Origin: Hofstenia miamia
Taxonomy: Eukaryota; Xenacoelomorpha; Acoela
DNA length: 64,000 nt
NCBI GenBank assembly: GCA_004352715.1
Contig: SCFE01000053.1
Location: forward strand, 1,991,799-2,055,798
Direction of reading: 5' to 3'
The position numbers were made by a program, and so were the translations under genes. Shown one piece after another: positions 58,470 through 64,000 of this stretch; the stretch's first letter is position 1, and every line of letters starts with the position of its first letter. The notes under the pieces were generated by a model. That model made no database searches and was not told the origin of the DNA. It saw only the letters and a program-made list of their open reading frames with translations.

Positions 58470-59214
58470 TAATAATTTGGCAAGATCTTACCAATTTTGG
58501 CAAGATTTTACTTGTTATTGTTAGCAATGCTAAATTATTTAATTTCATTAGAACAATTACTATTCAAGTTGAAGCAAACTCTCATTACTTTGCATTAATC
58601 ATAGTTCAAAGCAACAGGTAAATTTACTTTGCACAGAAATCATAGCACTGTATACACCTTAAAGAAATATGCAGAGGCCAATATTGGTAAAAATGTCAAT
58701 TATTAAGTTATAGCTGTTAGTATTGAAATTCCATTAGATCTGTAAAAACATGGCCTACTAAAAGTAGGCCATGGTAAAAAATATTATTTAAAAATCTTAA
58801 TTGAATGAGTGCTCTCAAAATTTCTTTGCATATATTCTTTAACAATCTAGTAATATTTTTGTCCGTTTGATATTCTGCATAGATTATTGCTATTTTAATT
58901 TCCATACTCGTAATAACTATCAATAATTTTAGAAATATCCATATGTCTGACAATTCACTTTGATTTCTATTCAAAAAATTCAATCAAATTTCCTAAATAG
59001 GATTAATGTATTACGTCTTTAATAGGAAAATCTTTCTGCATTTTTGCAAAATTTGATAATTTTTTTTATCAAAATCTTACCAAATTATTTTTATAATACT
59101 TGATAAATACTTACAAATTCCTAGCAAAATCTTTGAAATGTATGCAAGTTATTCAAAATCGTATTTTGTTTTGTAATTTATGAAAAAAATTTCCAAGATC
59201 TTGCCAATTATTAT
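58470..59214. mobile_element. Candidate 745-bp MITE
   Basis: TAATAATTTGGCAAGATCTT (58470-58489) and AAGATCTTGCCAATTATTAT (59195-59214) are inverted repeats with a one-base indel. Degenerate TTGGCAAGA/TCTTACCAA words lie inside both ends, and similar words occur at 54180-54300. No coding capacity and no defined target duplication. Confidence 0.35.
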
Positions 59215-59640
59215 CAGTTTCATTAACTAGGGGATAAGTGTTTATCACTTTTTCAATAATAAAATTAATATTGTAAAAAAAGTATAAACTTGCCATTACA
59301 GACTTTCTTTCATTAGGCCTATGTTAAAATGAAAATATTTTTTTTGCAATGGGTAGTTATTAGCTATTTATGCCACTTCATGTTGCTTATCCTGATTTAG
59401 AGTTTATATTTTTAAGCATTTAAATATTTCAAACACTTGTGATATATATTTTAATGAAAAACTACAATAATCTCTGTTTACGTTTAGTTTAGAGTATATA
59501 TGGCGATATTAAGATTTCCTCTTTCGATCGGTATTAGATTGAACTTACAATATTTTCGAACGAATTTTTCCTTTTAATCAATTTTTCAATTCCTCTTCCT
59601 AACCGTCGCCCAATAGAGGTTATTCTATTGCAAATTTAAT

Positions 59641-59666
59641 AATATATATATATATATATATATATA
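59641..59666. repeat. (TA)n microsatellite running into a gap
   Basis: Thirteen TA units ending at the 1,000-N gap 59667-60666. Confidence 0.9.
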
Positions 59667-60666
59667 NNNNNNNNNNNNNNNNNNNNNNNNNNNNNNNNNN
59701 NNNNNNNNNNNNNNNNNNNNNNNNNNNNNNNNNNNNNNNNNNNNNNNNNNNNNNNNNNNNNNNNNNNNNNNNNNNNNNNNNNNNNNNNNNNNNNNNNNNN
59801 NNNNNNNNNNNNNNNNNNNNNNNNNNNNNNNNNNNNNNNNNNNNNNNNNNNNNNNNNNNNNNNNNNNNNNNNNNNNNNNNNNNNNNNNNNNNNNNNNNNN
59901 NNNNNNNNNNNNNNNNNNNNNNNNNNNNNNNNNNNNNNNNNNNNNNNNNNNNNNNNNNNNNNNNNNNNNNNNNNNNNNNNNNNNNNNNNNNNNNNNNNNN
60001 NNNNNNNNNNNNNNNNNNNNNNNNNNNNNNNNNNNNNNNNNNNNNNNNNNNNNNNNNNNNNNNNNNNNNNNNNNNNNNNNNNNNNNNNNNNNNNNNNNNN
60101 NNNNNNNNNNNNNNNNNNNNNNNNNNNNNNNNNNNNNNNNNNNNNNNNNNNNNNNNNNNNNNNNNNNNNNNNNNNNNNNNNNNNNNNNNNNNNNNNNNNN
60201 NNNNNNNNNNNNNNNNNNNNNNNNNNNNNNNNNNNNNNNNNNNNNNNNNNNNNNNNNNNNNNNNNNNNNNNNNNNNNNNNNNNNNNNNNNNNNNNNNNNN
60301 NNNNNNNNNNNNNNNNNNNNNNNNNNNNNNNNNNNNNNNNNNNNNNNNNNNNNNNNNNNNNNNNNNNNNNNNNNNNNNNNNNNNNNNNNNNNNNNNNNNN
60401 NNNNNNNNNNNNNNNNNNNNNNNNNNNNNNNNNNNNNNNNNNNNNNNNNNNNNNNNNNNNNNNNNNNNNNNNNNNNNNNNNNNNNNNNNNNNNNNNNNNN
60501 NNNNNNNNNNNNNNNNNNNNNNNNNNNNNNNNNNNNNNNNNNNNNNNNNNNNNNNNNNNNNNNNNNNNNNNNNNNNNNNNNNNNNNNNNNNNNNNNNNNN
60601 NNNNNNNNNNNNNNNNNNNNNNNNNNNNNNNNNNNNNNNNNNNNNNNNNNNNNNNNNNNNNNNNNN
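59667..60666. other. Assembly gap, exactly 1,000 N
   Basis: Placeholder gap after a TA tract. Confidence 0.95.
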
Positions 60667-61498
60667 TGTCAATTGCATGTTAAATTAATAGCTAGGTAAA
60701 ACATTGACATTTATCAGTTTAAAGAATACCTATTTACCTATTTACAAAGACAACGTAGGAGTTTAAATTTTTATATTGAAACTAATGTTTATAAATGTAA
60801 TAATTTATCAAACANAATACAATACGTTTTGCAAGAGCACTGTTCCCAATCCCCATGTCATCGTTGAGGAAAATTTTTTAATGTAAATCGCAAAAGTAAA
60901 AAAAACGTCAGAAAAGAAATGTAAGTCACAAAAGTGAAAAAACGTCGGAAAAAATGTAAGTCTACAAATGTGGAAAAGTCGTATATTTAATTCTTAATAT
61001 AAAAGGCACCAATAAAATTTTAAAATGTAAGCAATTTCTTATAATATAAAATTTATATTTTTAAACGTTTTGTATATATGTGTATGAATAAACAATAACA
61101 ACCAATTTACGACACTAATAACAAAACATGTTATCAACAATCTTGAAACGTTTCATATAAAAATTCCTACTTGCAAATATTTTATTCTTGAATTCAATGA
61201 GAAAAACGTATTGAAAAAATATTTATTTCATTTGTACCAGAGATGGTGATTGATAAATCTTTTTACTTTATTAACATTTTAGTTTTGTAGCATCTTTCAT
61301 TTACATAATTGTATAAATTGGGAAAAACATGTTGTAATTGAGATTGTTTTCCAACTTGTGAAAAAATTCTAGTTTTATATGATTTGAAAGTGTTTTATTT
61401 AATTATTATAATTGTAAAGTGATTTCATGTTTGGGAGATATCAATCTTTATGATTGGATACATTTTTGACAGTTGAACAATAGAATATTGATAAAATG

Positions 61499-61592
61499 AC
61501 GTAATATTGACATTGTCTATGAAAGCATGCAACTCTATACATAGAGTGGCATAATGGAATTTCACTAGATAAAACCACGTAATATTGACATT
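61499..61592. repeat. 16-bp direct repeat ACGTAATATTGACATT
   Basis: Exact copies at 61499-61514 and 61577-61592. Between them lies the palindrome-like CTCTATACATAGAG near 61532. Function unknown. Confidence 0.7.
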
Positions 61593-61682
61593 ATTAAATA
61601 TTAGAAATTGCGAGTTTGTGCATAAAATAGTTTTTGGTTTTTTCCGAAAAATTATTTTGCTTTATTATCAAAATAAGACATT

Positions 61683-61901
61683 ATGCTTTTAACGAGTATT
61701 ATTATCTCTCTGATTCAAACATTTGTTATTAAATTTTACCAAATAAAACGATATCCACAAAACTATGAAAATTCTACAGACTGTATAAAAGACTATTATA
61801 AATTTGTACATCGCATGAACACTCCACAAGGTATATTATTATCCCCATTTACTAATAATAATCATTGTAAATTTAAGAAATTTGTTGTGAAACCATTGTA
61901 G
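61683..61901 (+). CDS. Unrecognised 72-residue ORF
   Basis: Open from ATG 61683 to TAG 61901. It has a hydrophobic N-terminus (MLLTSIIISLIQTFVIKFYQ) that could serve as a signal peptide or membrane segment, then a polar part with two Cys. No family recognised; length is compatible with chance in AT-rich DNA. Confidence 0.15.
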   Translation: MLLTSIIISLIQTFVIKFYQIKRYPQNYENSTDCIKDYYKFVHRMNTPQGILLSPFTNNNHCKFKKFVVKPL

Positions 61902-62332
61902 CTAATAATTAATCATTTTTGTTTTCCTGTCTATTTATTAGTAATTTATCAAACATAAAACTAGCACATGTAGAATGCATCTGTAGAAGCATGTATTTAA
62001 TTTAAAAATTATTTTTACTTGGAAATATTTATCAATTAAAAAAGTTTATATTTTTGCAATTGATATATGTGTGAAACAGGTCTTTTTCTCAATGTTTGAA
62101 AATAATTGTTAGTTACTATTGTTACCAAAGAAAATAGAAATAAAATATAATTCCAACAATGTAAATTTTTTGTATATAGAATGTCAATGGTATTTAAAAA
62201 TTATGTAATATGAATAGAAAAATTGTTACATTTTAAACATTTCTAATTTCATTGAATTTTGAAAATTGCTTTATCTCTATGTGTATTGATAAATTGGTTA
62301 CATTTAAACAATGCCAACAAAACATATTCCAA

Positions 62333-62502
62333 TGACGTCAGAGATACACTTTCGTCAACATACACGGCCCAGCAGAGGTCAAAGGTCCCCTCTCGACCTC
62401 TCAGAAAAAAGTGGAACGTCCTTGCCGCTAACTCTCGACCAATCAGAAAAAAGTGTAACGAAATGGAACCCACCTCTTGACCAATCAGAAAAAAATGGAA
62501 CG
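62333..62502. promoter_or_regulatory. Possible regulatory cluster: CRE, DR1 and three CCAAT-type repeats
   Basis: Within 170 bases that are GC-richer than their surroundings are a perfect palindromic CRE (TGACGTCA, 62333-62340) and a DR1 nuclear-receptor-type site (AGGTCAAAGGTCC, 62376-62388). Three ~28-bp repeats of CTCTCGACC(A/T)(A/C)TCAGAAAAAAGTG(G/T)AACG type lie at about 62390-62418, 62432-62460 and 62474-62502. The last two carry CCAAT (GACCAATCAG). Such combinations occur in promoters and enhancers, but no transcribed gene was recognised beside it, so the call is tentative. Confidence 0.4.
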
Positions 62503-62509
62503 TAATGTG

Positions 62510-64000
62510 AGTCTCTTCATACTACTGGTATATGCTTAAGTTTGAAGTCTTCTTTGCAAAGTTTGATGTCTAAATGTGTGATGCATCTTTTTATATGGGA
62601 AGTTGGTGGCAAAGTATTCATTAAGGACAGATATAGGCTGCCCAAGAGAAAGCATTTTTAGTTTTGTTGGCAGTGTTTTATGTTTAAATTGATTTACATG
62701 CTTACTAAGACACACAGTCTTTGTTAACATCAATAATTAACCCTAAGTGCACTGAGGTTACAATAGCATAATGATGGGACCCGAATCAGCCCCCTCTTTT
62801 ATTTCAAAACTATTTTTAAATAAAGTAATGAGCATTGGCGCAGTAAAAGATACACTTTGAACCCAATATTATATTGCTACTGTTAAACCAGGAGCAACAA
62901 ACCATAAAAACTAATGATAGTACTAAAGTATATGAGGTCAACACCCTAATATTTTTTGTCAAAAATTCAAGCCGCGTTATGGACAAAACACCATCTGCTG
63001 CCAAATTGCCCTTCAGTGCATTTAGGGCTAAGGAAAATGTTAAATATGTTCCAACATATGATTGTAGATATAAAACATCTATCTTTTTTTAGACCCAAAA
63101 TATATACAACTCATATATATTTTAAGAGACTCAAACAAATTGAGTGTTTATATTGTCAAAAAAGGTAATGATGTGTTGTTTTAATAATTCGAACAATACA
63201 CAATTTAAAAAAGAAATGAACGTAGTTGATTATTTAAAACTAGAAAGTCCAATGATTCTAAATCTTAAATTCATGCAGTTGTCAGAACTGACTCATTCAA
63301 GTAAAACTAACGAAAACAAAATCAAATGAAAAAAAATTATGAGAAAAACAAAATAAGCCGTTTTTCCATTGAAATTCTCCTTACATGAAGCACTATAAAT
63401 GCATTTAAGATTTGCAAAGTTGTCACATTTGACAACTCGGACTTTCTAGTGCTAAAACAGTTTTTGAGGCAGAGATTTAAAAAATATATATTCATGATAA
63501 CAGTTAGGCATAGCAAATAGAATTCTCTGTTTAAATATCGCATGTTGTGTGGGCTATGACGGTTTGAGTTTATATAGAAGATGAATTATAAATATAAAAT
63601 CAAAGGAAACATAAACGGATATATGTCGAAATTGTTTGAATCACTAAATATCAGTATTTACTATGTATGTCAAAATACACCATTTCCGTGTTTATCATGT
63701 TTGGTTTGAATCAAATCTTGTAGAAGACATATGTTATCTGTACATACTGTACAGGAAATATAGCGTTTATCATGTGATTGATTGATAAATACATTGTATT
63801 TTACAAATATTCTTCAGAAATTCTCAAATATAATAATGAAGCAACAATAACAAATACAATACATTTGTAAAATTTAGCAAATGTAAATGTACATCAATAA
63901 CCATATGGATATTTCTAAATATTCTATTCCTCACCTTGAAATATATGCGAGTGCAGTGTTAACCATTTAGGTGAAATATTACGCTGTTCTAAGCGTCATT
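62510..64000. other. No gene seen
   Basis: AT-rich DNA with several short open frames (62536-62733 -, 62874-63092 +, 63337-63543 -), none resembling a known family or showing splice-site or codon-bias support. The stretch could hold the 5' part of a gene associated with the 62333-62502 cluster, but nothing in the sequence demonstrates it. Confidence 0.4.

Overview
This window is an AT-rich (roughly two-thirds A+T or more by eye), gene-poor stretch of an animal genome, almost certainly an invertebrate. The evidence is the transposon content: CR1-like non-LTR retrotransposons with an SGNH-esterase first ORF and 2A-like peptides at the start of ORF2, plus hAT, Tc1/mariner and piggyBac remnants. 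There are no operons, no bacterial ribosome-binding sites and no convincing intact host gene. The phylum cannot be fixed from the sequence; cnidarian, lophotrochozoan or arthropod would all fit. It is a draft scaffold. Three gaps are exactly 1,000 N (19583-20582, 22087-23086, 59667-60666) and probably placeholders. Other gaps are 2636-2656, 5467-6137, 9377-9947, 21595-21745 and 47238-47867, with single N at 35184, 41323, 48278 and 60815.

Layout. 1-2300: decayed hAT transposase behind a short direct repeat. 2322-2970: a 314-bp segment given twice around a 21-N gap, probably an assembly artefact. 5078-6515: a Tc1/mariner element with perfect 25-bp inverted ends, its middle hidden by a gap. 6590-19582: overlapping, truncated, frameshifted LINE copies, mostly + strand. 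20583-21378: first arm of a 796-bp inverted repeat whose partner lies at 48282-49077; each arm holds a 214-bp palindrome-ended MITE. 23087-31200: a region built from degenerate repeats, ending in 2.5 tandem copies of a ~2.24-kb unit with GC-rich hairpins whose stems change but keep pairing. 31680-35405: further tandem duplications, including a duplicated ~50-residue ORF. 35406-38905: more LINE sequence plus a duplicated flank. 42689-45001: piggyBac remnant (- strand). 45565-46980: a second type of LINE (- strand). 52228-54404: a hAT-type element with a near-perfect 8-bp target duplication. 62333-62502: a possible regulatory cluster (CRE, DR1, CCAAT repeats).

Functionally the window reads as a transposon graveyard. 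The LINE copies share one plan: SGNH-esterase ORF1, then ORF2 with a hydrophobic N-terminus, a 2A-like NPG(P) motif, an endonuclease and a reverse transcriptase, ending in a TTA-type microsatellite tail where the 3' end is visible. Every copy is broken, although one (18875-19225) keeps an intact RT catalytic core.

The items most worth following up are the 2A-like motifs, the hairpin-bearing 2.24-kb tandem array, the 27-kb-spaced inverted repeat and the CRE/DR1/CCAAT cluster. Several duplications coincide with gaps or single N and may be assembly errors.
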